Shown here in pieces: positions 52,042-60,997 of a DNA stretch of 64,000 nucleotides. Made by a program: the position numbers and the translations under genes. The stretch is taken from positions 1,674,001 through 1,738,000 of the forward strand of contig NZ_RPFZ01000001.1 in assembly GCF_003815535.1 (NCBI RefSeq). The letters run 5' to 3'. Within the stretch, counting starts at the first letter, position 1, and the number at the start of each line of letters is the position of its first letter. This DNA is from Aurantiacibacter spongiae (GTDB lineage Bacteria > Pseudomonadota > Alphaproteobacteria > Sphingomonadales > Sphingomonadaceae). A model generated the notes under the pieces. It ran no database searches. It saw only the letters and a program-made list of their open reading frames with translations, and had not been told where the DNA came from.

Positions 52042-53195
52042 CAGCGCGCAGCCCGCTCCGCCGCGGCCCCGCCGCCGGTGCGCGTATCGACCGTGACCAC
52101 CACCGAAAGGCCGGGCACCAGGACGGATCGCAGATCGGCGGGAGGATCGATGGCGATGCGAACCGGAACGCGCTGGACGATCTTGGTGAAGTTGCCCGTC
52201 GCGTTTTCGGGGGGCAGCAACGAGAACTGCGCGCCCGTGCCGGGGGCGAAACTGTCGACCCGCCCCGCTATCTCGCGTCCGCCCAGGGCATCGATCTCCA
52301 CCGTCGCGCGCTGACCGGGGCGTATCTCGCCGAGCTGCGTTTCCTTGAAATTGGCGGTGACGTAAATCTGCCCGACGGGCACGATCGACATGGTGCGGGT
52401 GCCTGGCTGGACCAGCTGGCCGAGCTGGACCGTCTTGTTGCCAACCCGCCCGGCGATGCTCGCGCGCACGATCGTGGAGCCGAGATCGGTGTTGGCGGCG
52501 CTGCGCTGGGCTTCACCGCCCTCGGCCCGGGCCTGCGCCTGACCCACCTGCGCGCGCAGCGTGCCGATACGCCGGATCGCGGCCGTCAATTCCGCCTGCG
52601 CGGCGGCGACGGCAGCCTGCGCGCTGTCGCGCTGGCTGCGTTTCTGCGCGTAGGTTTCGCGCGCCACCGCGCCGGTTTCGGCCAGCGGGGCGTATCGCTG
52701 CTCTTCCTCGCGGGCGAACCGCAGGTCCGCGCGCGCCGAAGCGAGGTTCGCGCGGGCCCGCTCCACCGCCGCCTGCTGTTCCGAGATCTGTGCCCCGAGC
52801 CCGGCGGCGTCGGCGCGGGCGGCGTCGATCTGCGCCTGCGCCTGCGCGACCTGCGCCTCGTAATCGGCCTGGTCGATGCGGAACAGCGGATCGCCCGCGG
52901 CGACCTGCTCGTTCTCCTCGACGAAAACGTCCCGGACATACCCGCCCACGCGCGGCGACACGACCACCGTATCGGCCTGCATGTAGGCATCGTCCGTGCT
53001 CACCATGTAGCGGCCGTTCGTCAGATACGCGGTCAGCCAGTAGCCGCCCAGCGCCAGCACGCCGAGCGCGATCACCAGCAGCGTGATCCGTACGCCGCGC
53101 CGCTTGAGCGGGGACGGGCGGGGCGCCTTCGCGGTATCGTCCGCAGCGCCGTCGGGCGCAGTCTCGGTCGGGGATTCGGTATCGGTTTGTGACAA
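52041..53195 (-). CDS. emrA: Periplasmic adaptor of multidrug efflux pump (EmrA/HlyD)
   Basis: A 384-residue membrane fusion protein: cytosolic N terminus (Pro/Asp-rich), one membrane helix (ITLLVIALGVLALGGYWLTAYL, about 35-56), lipoyl motif SPRVGGYVRDVFVEENEQVAAGDPLF, a long helical hairpin rich in Ala/Gln/Arg, and the beta-barrel domain with VGNKTVQLGQLVQPGT. TTG at 53195 is chosen, since AAGGA sits 7 bases before; an upstream ATG at 53255 would add 20 residues that overlap the marR operator region. First gene of the pump operon. Confidence 0.9.
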   Translation of the reverse strand: MSQTDTESPTETAPDGAADDTAKAPRPSPLKRRGVRITLLVIALGVLALGGYWLTAYLTNGRYMVSTDDAYMQADTVVVSPRVGGYVRDVFVEENEQVAAGDPLFRIDQADYEAQVAQAQAQIDAARADAAGLGAQISEQQAAVERARANLASARADLRFAREEEQRYAPLAETGAVARETYAQKRSQRDSAQAAVAAAQAELTAAIRRIGTLRAQVGQAQARAEGGEAQRSAANTDLGSTIVRASIAGRVGNKTVQLGQLVQPGTRTMSIVPVGQIYVTANFKETQLGEIRPGQRATVEIDALGGREIAGRVDSFAPGTGAQFSLLPPENATGNFTKIVQRVPVRIAIDPPADLRSVLVPGLSVVVTVDTRTGGGAAAERAAR

Positions 53196-53212
53196 GGGGC
53201 CATCCTTCGCGG

Positions 53213-53227
53213 GATTCGTTTCGAATC
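53213..53227. promoter_or_regulatory. Inverted repeat GATTCG-TTT-CGAATC, candidate MarR-type operator
   Basis: A perfect 6-bp-arm repeat with 3-bp spacer in the emrA-marR intergenic region, 18-32 bp before the emrA start. Confidence 0.45.
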
Positions 53228-53278
53228 GAAATGCACTTGCCAGATGCTCGCACATGCAGCATATTGCAAGCCCACATA

Positions 53279-53292
53279 TTGAGGAACCTCAA
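53279..53292. promoter_or_regulatory. Inverted repeat TTGAGG-AA-CCTCAA, candidate MarR-type operator
   Basis: Perfect 6-bp arms with a 2-bp spacer, ending 6 bp before the marR ATG. A bound MarR dimer here would block its own gene. Confidence 0.5.
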
Positions 53293-53298
53293 CAAAGA

Positions 53299-53739
53299 AT
53301 GTCCGATCTCGAAGCCATCGTTTCGGCCTATGCCCGCCTCTATCTGGACCTCACGCGGACGCTCGACCGTCGCATGGCGGACGAGGGCATGTCGCTCGCG
53401 CGAACGAAGCTGCTGATCTGTCTGCAAAAGAACGGTTCGATGCGCGGCACCGCCATCGCCGACTTCTTCAACCAGTCACCGCGCACCGTGACCGAGGCGA
53501 TCGACGGTCTCGAGCGAGACGGGTTCGTCGAACGCACGCCCGATCCGACCGATCGCCGGGCGAAGCTGATCGGGATCACCCGCGAGGGCGTGGGCGCGGT
53601 GCGCACGACCGAGCCGCTGCGCGAACGGATCATCGGTCAGACCTTCGGTGTGCTGGACGACGACGAACGGGCGATGCTGGGGCACCTTATCGGCAAGGTG
53701 GACGGCGCGCTCGCCCGCCTGCGCGAGGGTTCCGACTAG
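53299..53739 (+). CDS. MarR-family transcriptional regulator of the efflux operon
   Basis: A 146-residue winged-helix protein: the helix-turn-helix IADFFNQSPRTVTEAIDGLERDGFVERTP and the wing DPTDRRAKLIGITREG are typical. MarR proteins repress divergent pump operons and are released by phenolic or drug ligands. ATG at 53299 is chosen since it begins the conserved dimerisation helix; an upstream ATG at 53254 overlaps the operator zone. Divergent from emrA, so it most likely controls that operon. Confidence 0.87.
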   Translation: MSDLEAIVSAYARLYLDLTRTLDRRMADEGMSLARTKLLICLQKNGSMRGTAIADFFNQSPRTVTEAIDGLERDGFVERTPDPTDRRAKLIGITREGVGAVRTTEPLRERIIGQTFGVLDDDERAMLGHLIGKVDGALARLREGSD

Positions 53740-53771
53740 GGCCGCGGCGGCAAGGGATGCTTGCGGGGCGG

Positions 53772-55247
<1,476 letters not shown>

Positions 55248-55309
55248 GTCGGCGGTGCCTATGGCAGGGCGATGCGACAACACAAGGCAGAACAAGGACC
55301 GCACCCGCC

Positions 55310-55618
55310 ATGACCGACGCCCCCGATTCTCTCGACGCCCTGCCCGACGCCGTCGCCGCCGCCGCCTTCCGCCGTCTGGTGCGGCACCTGCGCCACCGCA
55401 GCGACGCGCAGAATATCGACCTGATGGGGCTGTCGGGCTTTTGCCGCAACTGCCTCGCGGACTGGATCCGCGATGCCGGTTACGAAGGCGACAAGGGCGA
55501 AGCGCGCGCGCTGATCCACGGGATGCCGATGGACGAATGGAAGGCCCGCCATCAGCGCGAGGCGACGCCCGAACAGATCGGGCGGATGCAGGAAAGCGTG
55601 GCGAAGAACGCGCGCTGA
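55310..55618 (+). CDS. DUF1244 protein
   Basis: A 102-residue protein with the family block AQNIDLMGLSGFCRNCLADW, in which the Cys pair (C-x2-C) is invariant, and a second block YGMPMDEWK-like HGMPMDEWKARHQREATPEQ. Function not known; it may bind metal through the Cys pair. ATG at 55310. Divergent from pyk and 97 bp upstream of gapR. Confidence 0.88.
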   Translation: MTDAPDSLDALPDAVAAAAFRRLVRHLRHRSDAQNIDLMGLSGFCRNCLADWIRDAGYEGDKGEARALIHGMPMDEWKARHQREATPEQIGRMQESVAKNAR

Positions 55619-55714
55619 CGCGCTATTTCTCCACACCCGCTTCACCCGCATCGCCCGCGCCGCTAACCAGCCGGCCAACCGATTCTCACCCCCCCTGATT
55701 CACGGAGCATGACG

Positions 55715-55990
55715 ATGGCCGACGGCGAAGCCGATACCGACGCGCAGGATACCAACGTGCAGGCGACCGACGATCGCCTGCGCCTGCTGATCGAGCGGAT
55801 CGAGCGCCTCGAGGAAGAGAAGAAGGGCATCGCCGACGACATTCGCGACGTCTATTCGGAAGCCAAGGCGGTCGGTTACGACACCAAGATCATGCGCCAG
55901 ATCGTGCGCCTGCGGAAGATGGACGCCAACGATCGCAGCGAGCAGGAGATGATCCTCGACACCTACAAGGCGGCGCTCGGCATGCGCTGA
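55715..55990 (+). CDS. gapR: GapR-family nucleoid-associated protein (UPF0335)
   Basis: A 91-residue, helical protein matching Gap[47 protein letters not shown]. In Caulobacter GapR binds overtwisted DNA ahead of replication forks and stimulates gyrase and topoisomerase IV. ATG at 55715 is chosen because GGAG is 8 bases before it; the ATG at 55709 lies only one base after that site. It stands alone. Confidence 0.9.
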   Translation: MADGEADTDAQDTNVQATDDRLRLLIERIERLEEEKKGIADDIRDVYSEAKAVGYDTKIMRQIVRLRKMDANDRSEQEMILDTYKAALGMR

Positions 55991-56022
55991 GGCACCACTC
56001 ACCCTTGTTGCGCCGTTTTCAC

Positions 56023-56048
56023 GGAACGGGGCGGCGCGCGGCGCGGTT
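56023..56048 (+). promoter_or_regulatory. EcfG-type stress promoter candidate
   Basis: GGAAC (56023-56027), 17 bp, GGTT (56045-56048), 44 bp before the stress-SDR ATG. One mismatch from CGTT. Confidence 0.5.
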
Positions 56049-56092
56049 GATAGGGTGACACGACCCACCCGCAACCGGAAGAAAGCCGCCCC

Positions 56093-56974
56093 ATGACCGA
56101 CAGACTCGACGAAACCGACGACGCCCAGTTCATTCACGCGGTGGATGAAGAGCCGCGCATGCCCGGGCATGAAAGCGACATGGAAAACAAGCCCGACTGG
56201 CAGCCGCGCTATCCCGGCAGCGGGCGGATGGAGGGCAAGGTCGCCATCGTCACCGGCGCCGACAGCGGCATCGGCCGCGCCACCGCCGTGCTCTTCGCGC
56301 GGGAGGGGGCGAAGGTCGCCATCGCCTATCTGTGCGAACACGACGATGCCAACAAGACCCGCGAACTGTGCGAGGCCGAAGGGGCCGACGTCATGCTCTC
56401 GGCCGGGGATCTTGGCGACCAGAAGCACTGCGAGGGCCTGGTCGAGGCGGTGATGGACCGCTTCGGGCGGATCGACAGCCTGATACAGATCGCCGGCGAG
56501 CAGCACCCCGACAAGGAGGTGGGCGACATCACGCCCGAACAGCTCCAGCGCACCTTCCAGACCAACATCTATTCCATGTTCTACATGGCGCAGGCCGTGC
56601 GGCCGCATCTGAAAGAGGGCGCCACCATCGTCAACTGCACCAGCGTGACGATGTACAAGGGTGCGCCGATCCTGCTCGACTACAGCGCCACCAAGGGGGC
56701 GATCACCGCCTTCACCCGCTCGCTGAGCGAGAACCTGGTGGAGGACGGCATCCGCGTGAACGCCGTCGCGCCCGGCCCGATCTGGTCGCCGCTCAACCCG
56801 TTCGGCGGGCAGCCGCCCGAGAACATTCCCGATTTCGGCGAGGACACCCCGATGGGCCGCCCCGGCCAGCCGAACGAGGTGGCCCCCGCCTTCCTGTTCC
56901 TCGCCTGCGAGGACAGCTCCTACATGAGCGGGCAGGTGCTGCATCCCAATGGCGGGATCATCGTCAACGGCTGA
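56093..56974 (+). CDS. General-stress-type short-chain dehydrogenase (YghA/GS39-like)
   Basis: A 293-residue SDR with an N-terminal extension of about 45 residues before VAIVTGADSGIGRATAVLFAREGAKV. The catalytic Tyr-Lys pair lies in LDYSATKGAITAF, with NCTSV providing Ser. The extension and the motif YSMFYMAQAVRPHL are typical of the stress-linked SDRs of the YghA/GS39 group. Substrate unknown; aldehydes are likely. An EcfG-like promoter precedes it. ATG at 56093. The next gene (YbjQ) follows 61 bp later. Confidence 0.87.
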   Translation: MTDRLDETDDAQFIHAVDEEPRMPGHESDMENKPDWQPRYPGSGRMEGKVAIVTGADSGIGRATAVLFAREGAKVAIAYLCEHDDANKTRELCEAEGADVMLSAGDLGDQKHCEGLVEAVMDRFGRIDSLIQIAGEQHPDKEVGDITPEQLQRTFQTNIYSMFYMAQAVRPHLKEGATIVNCTSVTMYKGAPILLDYSATKGAITAFTRSLSENLVEDGIRVNAVAPGPIWSPLNPFGGQPPENIPDFGEDTPMGRPGQPNEVAPAFLFLACEDSSYMSGQVLHPNGGIIVNG

Positions 56975-57035
56975 ACTTGCGTGCGCCGGTGTATCGCACT
57001 AGCAATACGCCGGCACCACAACGCAGGAGCAACAC

Positions 57036-57383
57036 ATGGCCGGACCCTGGAAGGACGCGCGCGGCGTCATCGTCACCACAACGCCCACGGTGGAAGGGCG
57101 CCCGATCGAGGATTATCTCGGCATCGTGACGGGCGAGGTGATCGTCGGCGCGAACCTGTTCCGCGACCTGTTCGCCAATATCCGCGACATCGTGGGTGGC
57201 CGCTCGGGCAGCTACGAGCGCATCCTGCGCGACGCGCGCGAACAGGCGATAGAGGAATTGCAGGCCGAATGCGCCAGCCGCGGCGGCAACGCGGTGGTCG
57301 GCGTCGATCTCGATTACGAGGTGATCGGCGATACCGGGTCCATGCTGATGGTCAGCGCCAGCGGCACGGCGGTGCGGGTTTGA
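57036..57383 (+). CDS. YbjQ-family (UPF0145) protein
   Basis: A 115-residue protein with [32 protein letters not shown], the typical YbjQ start, and [16 protein letters not shown]. YbjQ folds as a pentameric ring and is sometimes called a heavy-metal-binding domain; role unknown. ATG at 57036 with AGGAGC upstream. Probably cotranscribed with the stress SDR. It ends 15 bp before the next membrane protein gene. Confidence 0.85.
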   Translation: MAGPWKDARGVIVTTTPTVEGRPIEDYLGIVTGEVIVGANLFRDLFANIRDIVGGRSGSYERILRDAREQAIEELQAECASRGGNAVVGVDLDYEVIGDTGSMLMVSASGTAVRV

Positions 57384-57398
57384 GCGGATAAAGGTCCG

Positions 57399-57803
57399 GT
57401 GGGTTCAATCCACACGAAACGAGGCATCTGGCATCCTGTATTCTGGCCGAATGTCTTGTGCGCGATCTTGGCGGGGGCAAGCCTGACCCTCTCTTTGGGG
57501 TGGCTTACGACCGCTCGCTGGACCGAGGTGCGAGATTACGAGGACATTTGGCTCGCAGGGCTCCAGATCGCAATACTTGCGCCGCTGACCGCCGTTTATT
57601 TGTGGAATATTTGTCGCTCGGCAACGCCCGCGTCGTTCAATCTGCGCGCTCTTGCCAACGCCATCGCAGCGGGAGCCTTGCTCCTTCTACTTATTGTCGG
57701 TCAGCGCGATCTAGCGGTCGTTGCAATCGCGGGTGTTGCAAGCATTGGACCGCTTTCAGCCCTGCTCCTTTCATGCCGATCTAAGCTCACGGAAACGGAT
57801 TAA
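57399..57803 (+). CDS. Four-helix membrane protein, unknown, lower GC than neighbours
   Basis: A 134-residue protein with four hydrophobic segments (VLCAILAGASLTLSLGWL; LAGLQIAILAPLTAVYLW; ALANAIAAGALLLLLIV; LAVVAIAGVASIGPLSALLLS). No family recognised. GTG at 57399 with AAAGG a few bases upstream. A sampled 60-base line has 57% G+C with more A/T-ending codons than its neighbours, a sign of later acquisition. Followed by the yebC hairpin region. Confidence 0.6.
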   Translation: MGSIHTKRGIWHPVFWPNVLCAILAGASLTLSLGWLTTARWTEVRDYEDIWLAGLQIAILAPLTAVYLWNICRSATPASFNLRALANAIAAGALLLLLIVGQRDLAVVAIAGVASIGPLSALLLSCRSKLTETD

Positions 57804-57870
57804 CGAGCTCTTGATGAGCGGATTGGTTGCCCCCAGCCGCACACCGGGTGTAAGGCGCTCCGCATAGCGG

Positions 57871-57912
57871 GACCCCACCTACGGGGTCCCCAAAAAGTAC
57901 CACTTTTTGGGG
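57871..57912 (+). promoter_or_regulatory. yebC: Two abutting hairpins in the yebC leader, hiding the ribosome site
   Basis: Hairpin 1: GACCCC-ACCTAC-GGGGTC (57871-57888). Hairpin 2: CCCCAAAAAGT-ACC-ACTTTTTGGGG (57888-57912), an 11-bp perfect stem. The only plausible ribosome site for yebC, GGGG, forms the 3' end of hairpin 2, 5 bases before the ATG at 57918. The two hairpins share one base and could exchange pairing. This suggests translational control, but a repetitive intergenic element is also possible. Confidence 0.65.
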
Positions 57913-57917
57913 TAATC

Positions 57918-58664
57918 ATGGCAGGCCATTCCAAGTTCAAGAACATCATGCATCGCAAGGGGGCGCAGGACAAGAAGCGCTCCAACCTGTTCTCCAAGCT
58001 CAGCCGCGAGATCACCGTGGCCGCGAAATCGGGTATGCCCGATCCCGAGATGAACCCGCGCCTGCGCCTCGCGGTCAACACGGCCAAGGCGCAGTCCATG
58101 CCCAAGGACAACATCCAGCGCGCCATCGACAAGGCGAGCGCGGCGGACGGCGAGAACTACGAGGAGGTCCGCTACGAAGGCTACGGCCCCGGCGGCAGCG
58201 CGATCATCGTCGAGACGCTGACCGACAACCGCAACCGCACCGCCACCGCGATGCGCACCGCGTTCAGCAAGCACGGCGGGAACCTGGGCACCGAAGGCAC
58301 CGTGGTTCACGGGTTCGAGCGGCTGGGCTACATCCAGTATCCCGCCGAGGCCGGCGGCGAGGACAAGGTGCTCGAAGCCGCGCTGGAAGCGGGCGCGCAG
58401 GATATCACCAGCACCGATCACGGGCACGAGATATGGACCGCGCCCGAAGACCTGCACCAGGTCGCCGGCGATCTCGAAAAGGCGCTGGGTGAGGCGCAGG
58501 AGGTGAAGCTCGCGTGGAAGCCCAACCTGACCGTCGACATGGACGAACAGGGCGCCTCCACGCTGCTCAAACTGATCGACGTGCTCGACGACGACGACGA
58601 CGTGCAGACCGTGTGGGGCAATTACGACATCTCCGACGAGGTAATGGAGAAGGTGGAGGGGTGA
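57918..58664 (+). CDS. yebC: YebC/PmpR-family translation factor or regulator
   Basis: A 248-residue protein of the YebC/TACO1 family: [21 protein letters not shown] start, [45 protein letters not shown]. YebC proteins help ribosomes through proline-rich stalls and were earlier described as DNA-binding regulators. ATG at 57918. The gene is followed by DUF3147 (GTGA overlap) and ruvC, a neighbourhood common in bacteria. The leader hairpin would limit translation unless opened. Confidence 0.93.
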   Translation: MAGHSKFKNIMHRKGAQDKKRSNLFSKLSREITVAAKSGMPDPEMNPRLRLAVNTAKAQSMPKDNIQRAIDKASAADGENYEEVRYEGYGPGGSAIIVETLTDNRNRTATAMRTAFSKHGGNLGTEGTVVHGFERLGYIQYPAEAGGEDKVLEAALEAGAQDITSTDHGHEIWTAPEDLHQVAGDLEKALGEAQEVKLAWKPNLTVDMDEQGASTLLKLIDVLDDDDDVQTVWGNYDISDEVMEKVEG

Positions 58665-59011
58665 TCGCCTTCGCCGCGAAGGCGCTGCTGGCCGGCGTCA
58701 TGATCGCGGCGATCGCGGAGGTCGGTCGCCGTCTGCCCGCGGCGGCGGCGCTGATCGCCAGCCTGCCGCTGGTATCCATCCTCGGCATGATCTTCCTGTG
58801 GCAGGCGCGACCCGATGCCGAGAACATGGCGGCGCACTCGCAGGCGACCTTCTGGTACGTCCTGCCCAGCCTGCCGATGTTCCTGGTGATACCGGTCATG
58901 CTGCGCGCGGGCTGGCCGTTCTGGCCGTCGCTCGCGATCGGTTGCGCGCTGACCGTGGCGCTCTATCTGGCGATGGTGCAGTTCGGCCCCCGGCTCGGGC
59001 TGCGGCTGTGA
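58661..59011 (+). CDS. DUF3147 membrane protein
   Basis: A 116-residue protein with four hydrophobic helices ([71 protein letters not shown]), matching DUF3147. Function unknown. GTG at 58661 overlaps the yebC stop (GTGA), with GGAGGG just before it. It is followed 10 bp later by ruvC, so the three form an operon. Confidence 0.8.
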   Translation: MIAFAAKALLAGVMIAAIAEVGRRLPAAAALIASLPLVSILGMIFLWQARPDAENMAAHSQATFWYVLPSLPMFLVIPVMLRAGWPFWPSLAIGCALTVALYLAMVQFGPRLGLRL

Positions 59012-59021
59012 CGGCCGGCTC

Positions 59022-59486
59022 GTGCTGATCCTCGGCCTCGATCCCTCGCTCAGCTGCACCGGCTGGGGCGTGCTGCGGGTGGAGGGTAGCCGCATCGCCC
59101 ACCTCGCCAATGGCGAGATCAGGACGCAACCCAGGGCGCCCATCGCCCTGCGCCTGCATTATCTGCACGACGGGATCGCCGCCGTGATCGCGGCCTACGC
59201 GCCGGACAGGGCGGCGGCAGAGGAGGTGTTCGTCAACAAGAACCCGCAATCGACGCTCAAGCTCGCCCAGGCGCGCGGCTGCGTACTCGCGGCGTGCGGC
59301 GCGCGCGGGCTGTCGGTGCGCGAACACGCGGCGCGGGCGGTGAAGAAGGCGGTGGTCGGCACCGGGGGCGCGGACAAGACCCAGGTGCAGGCGATGCTGG
59401 CCGTGCTGCTGCCCGGTGTGGCGGTTGCGGGGGCCGATGCGGCCGATGCGCTCGCCGTCGCCATTGCCGACGCGCATCTGGGGTAG
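59022..59486 (+). CDS. ruvC: Crossover junction endodeoxyribonuclease RuvC
   Basis: Resolves Holliday junctions. The 154-residue protein is short but shows the catalytic acids: Asp7 (GLDPSLSCTGWG), Glu67/68 (AAEEVFVNKN) and the C-terminal Asp pair in GADAADALAVAI. GTG at 59022. RuvA and RuvB, its partners, are not in the window; yebC-ruvC linkage is a common bacterial arrangement. It ends 312 bp before the next gene. Confidence 0.93.
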   Translation: MLILGLDPSLSCTGWGVLRVEGSRIAHLANGEIRTQPRAPIALRLHYLHDGIAAVIAAYAPDRAAAEEVFVNKNPQSTLKLAQARGCVLAACGARGLSVREHAARAVKKAVVGTGGADKTQVQAMLAVLLPGVAVAGADAADALAVAIADAHLG

Positions 59487-59798
59487 CGAGCATGCGCCCA
59501 TGCTCCCCTGCGCCCACGCGGCTATTCGCCCCCCAACCGTCCCGCGTGACGAAAACGATCGCATCTTTCCTACACGCACACCCGCCGTCCAGAGCGCCCC
59601 GATGCCTTGCACTCGCGCCCGTCCGTTTTCGTCCGCCACAAGTGTCAACTTCGCGATCCGGCCCGAAAATCGCGGAAACGCGCGGGTCGGGAGGGGTGCG
59701 GCGCGCTTGTCGGGGTGTCAACTTCGTCAGGCGGACCAGCAGGCTCGACACTGCGATTCCGAACGGCCCGCCCCCACTTCAGAACAGGAAACCCGCGC
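59487..59798. other. Gene-free stretch with repeat element copy B
   Basis: About 312 bp between ruvC and the ArsC-like gene. Contents: GACGAAAACG (59548-59557) and its inverted partner CGTTTTCGTC (59624-59633), then the direct-repeat element copy B (59643-59731). No gene recognised. Confidence 0.55.
59643..59731. repeat. Intergenic element with terminal TGTCAACTTCG direct repeats, copy B
   Basis: Direct repeats at 59643-59653 and 59716-59726, start-to-start 73 bp. The second reads GTGTCAACTTCGTCAGG. Six bases after the first comes GGCC-C-GAAAA, at the same relative place as in copy A (one base longer, matching the 73 versus 72 spacing). The parallel layout makes chance unlikely. Confidence 0.65.
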
Positions 59799-60149
59799 AT
59801 GATCCACCTTTATGGCATCCCCAATTGCGACACCGTGCGAAAGGCGCGCCGCTGGCTCGAGGGGGAGGGGCTGGATTACGCCTTCCACGATCTGAAGCGC
59901 GAGGGAGTGGAGCGCGAAGCGCTGGAGCGGTGGGCGGACGAGTGCGGCTGGGAAGTGCTGCTCAACCGGCGCGGCACGACGTTCCGCCGGCTGGACGATG
60001 ATGCGAAGGCCGACATCGACAGGGCGAAGGCGATCGACCTGATGCTGGACCACCCCACTCTCATCAAGCGCCCGGTGATGGAGCGCGAGGGGGATCGGCA
60101 TATCCTGGTGGGTTTCGCGCAGAGCGAATGGAAGAATGCCCTATGCTGA
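59799..60149 (+). CDS. ArsC/Spx-family thioredoxin-fold protein (YffB-like)
   Basis: A 116-residue protein with the ArsC-like fold: LYGIPNCDTVRKARRWLEGEGLDYAFHDLK, in which the active site has one Cys (NCDTV), then LLNRRGTTFRRLD and LMLDHPTLIKRPVM. The pattern is that of YffB/Spx-type reductases rather than arsenate reductase. ATG at 59799, AGGAA 9 bases before. Convergent with ubiG. Confidence 0.87.
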   Translation: MIHLYGIPNCDTVRKARRWLEGEGLDYAFHDLKREGVEREALERWADECGWEVLLNRRGTTFRRLDDDAKADIDRAKAIDLMLDHPTLIKRPVMEREGDRHILVGFAQSEWKNALC

Positions 60150-60191
60150 AAGACTGCCAGCGATTACAATGCTATACCGCGCAGCATCGGG

Positions 60192-60941
60192 TCACGCGGC
60201 GCGCGCGGTGACGATATAGTTGAGCGAAAGGTCGTCCGACAGATGCAGGCCCCTGTCGGGGCGCCAGGCGATGCCCTTCGGCTCGCCCATCGCGAGCCCG
60301 GCATGGGCCAGCAGATCGGCGAGTTCGCCGGGCGTGACGAAGTCGTCCCAATGGTGCGTGCCGCGCGGCACCGCGCCGATCGCCTCCGCCGCGCCGACCA
60401 GCAGTGCGCGGCTTGCCAGCGTGCGATTGGGGGTGGACAGGACCATCAGTCCGCCATCGGTCAGGTGCGTGGCCAGCTGGACGGCGAAGGCCTGCTTGTC
60501 GGCGACGTGCTCGATCACCTCCATCGCCGTGACGAGATCGAACCGTCCGAGGCCGAGCTGACCCAGTTCGCCGGGCATGTAGCGGATGTCGAGCCCGGCC
60601 CCGTCGGCATGGGCGGCGGCGACGGCGGTGTTCTCGGGCGCGGCATCCACGCCCGTCACCTCTCCGCCCAGCCGGGCGAGCGGCTCGCACAGCAAGCCGG
60701 CACCGCAGCCGACGTCGAGCGCGCTCCTGCCGGCGAGCGGCTTCACGCCTTCCACATCGCCGCCCCAGTGCATGTCGATCGCCTCGCGCAGGAAGGCGAG
60801 CCGCACCGGATTGAGCCGGTGGAGCATGGCGGACGAACCGCTCGGATCCCACCACCGGTCCGCCAGCGCGCCGAAATGCGCGGCCTCCCCGGGTCGGATC
60901 GTTGCCGAACTGGTTGCAGTTGTGACAGTTGCGTCTGGCAT
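60192..60941 (-). CDS. ubiG: Ubiquinone biosynthesis O-methyltransferase
   Basis: Methylates two hydroxyls in ubiquinone synthesis. 249 residues: HFGALADRWWDPSG start, SAMLHRLNPVRLAFL, the SAM motif LDVGCGAGLLCEPLARLGG, and the UbiG insertion MEVIEHVADKQAF, then STPNRTLASRALL. ATG at 60941. Divergent from lysC (56 bp). Confidence 0.93.
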   Translation of the reverse strand: MPDATVTTATSSATIRPGEAAHFGALADRWWDPSGSSAMLHRLNPVRLAFLREAIDMHWGGDVEGVKPLAGRSALDVGCGAGLLCEPLARLGGEVTGVDAAPENTAVAAAHADGAGLDIRYMPGELGQLGLGRFDLVTAMEVIEHVADKQAFAVQLATHLTDGGLMVLSTPNRTLASRALLVGAAEAIGAVPRGTHHWDDFVTPGELADLLAHAGLAMGEPKGIAWRPDRGLHLSDDLSLNYIVTARAA

Positions 60942-60997
60942 GCTTGCTCCCTAACAGCGCGCTCGAAACCTTACCAGCAACGCATGAGGGGCGCGAC

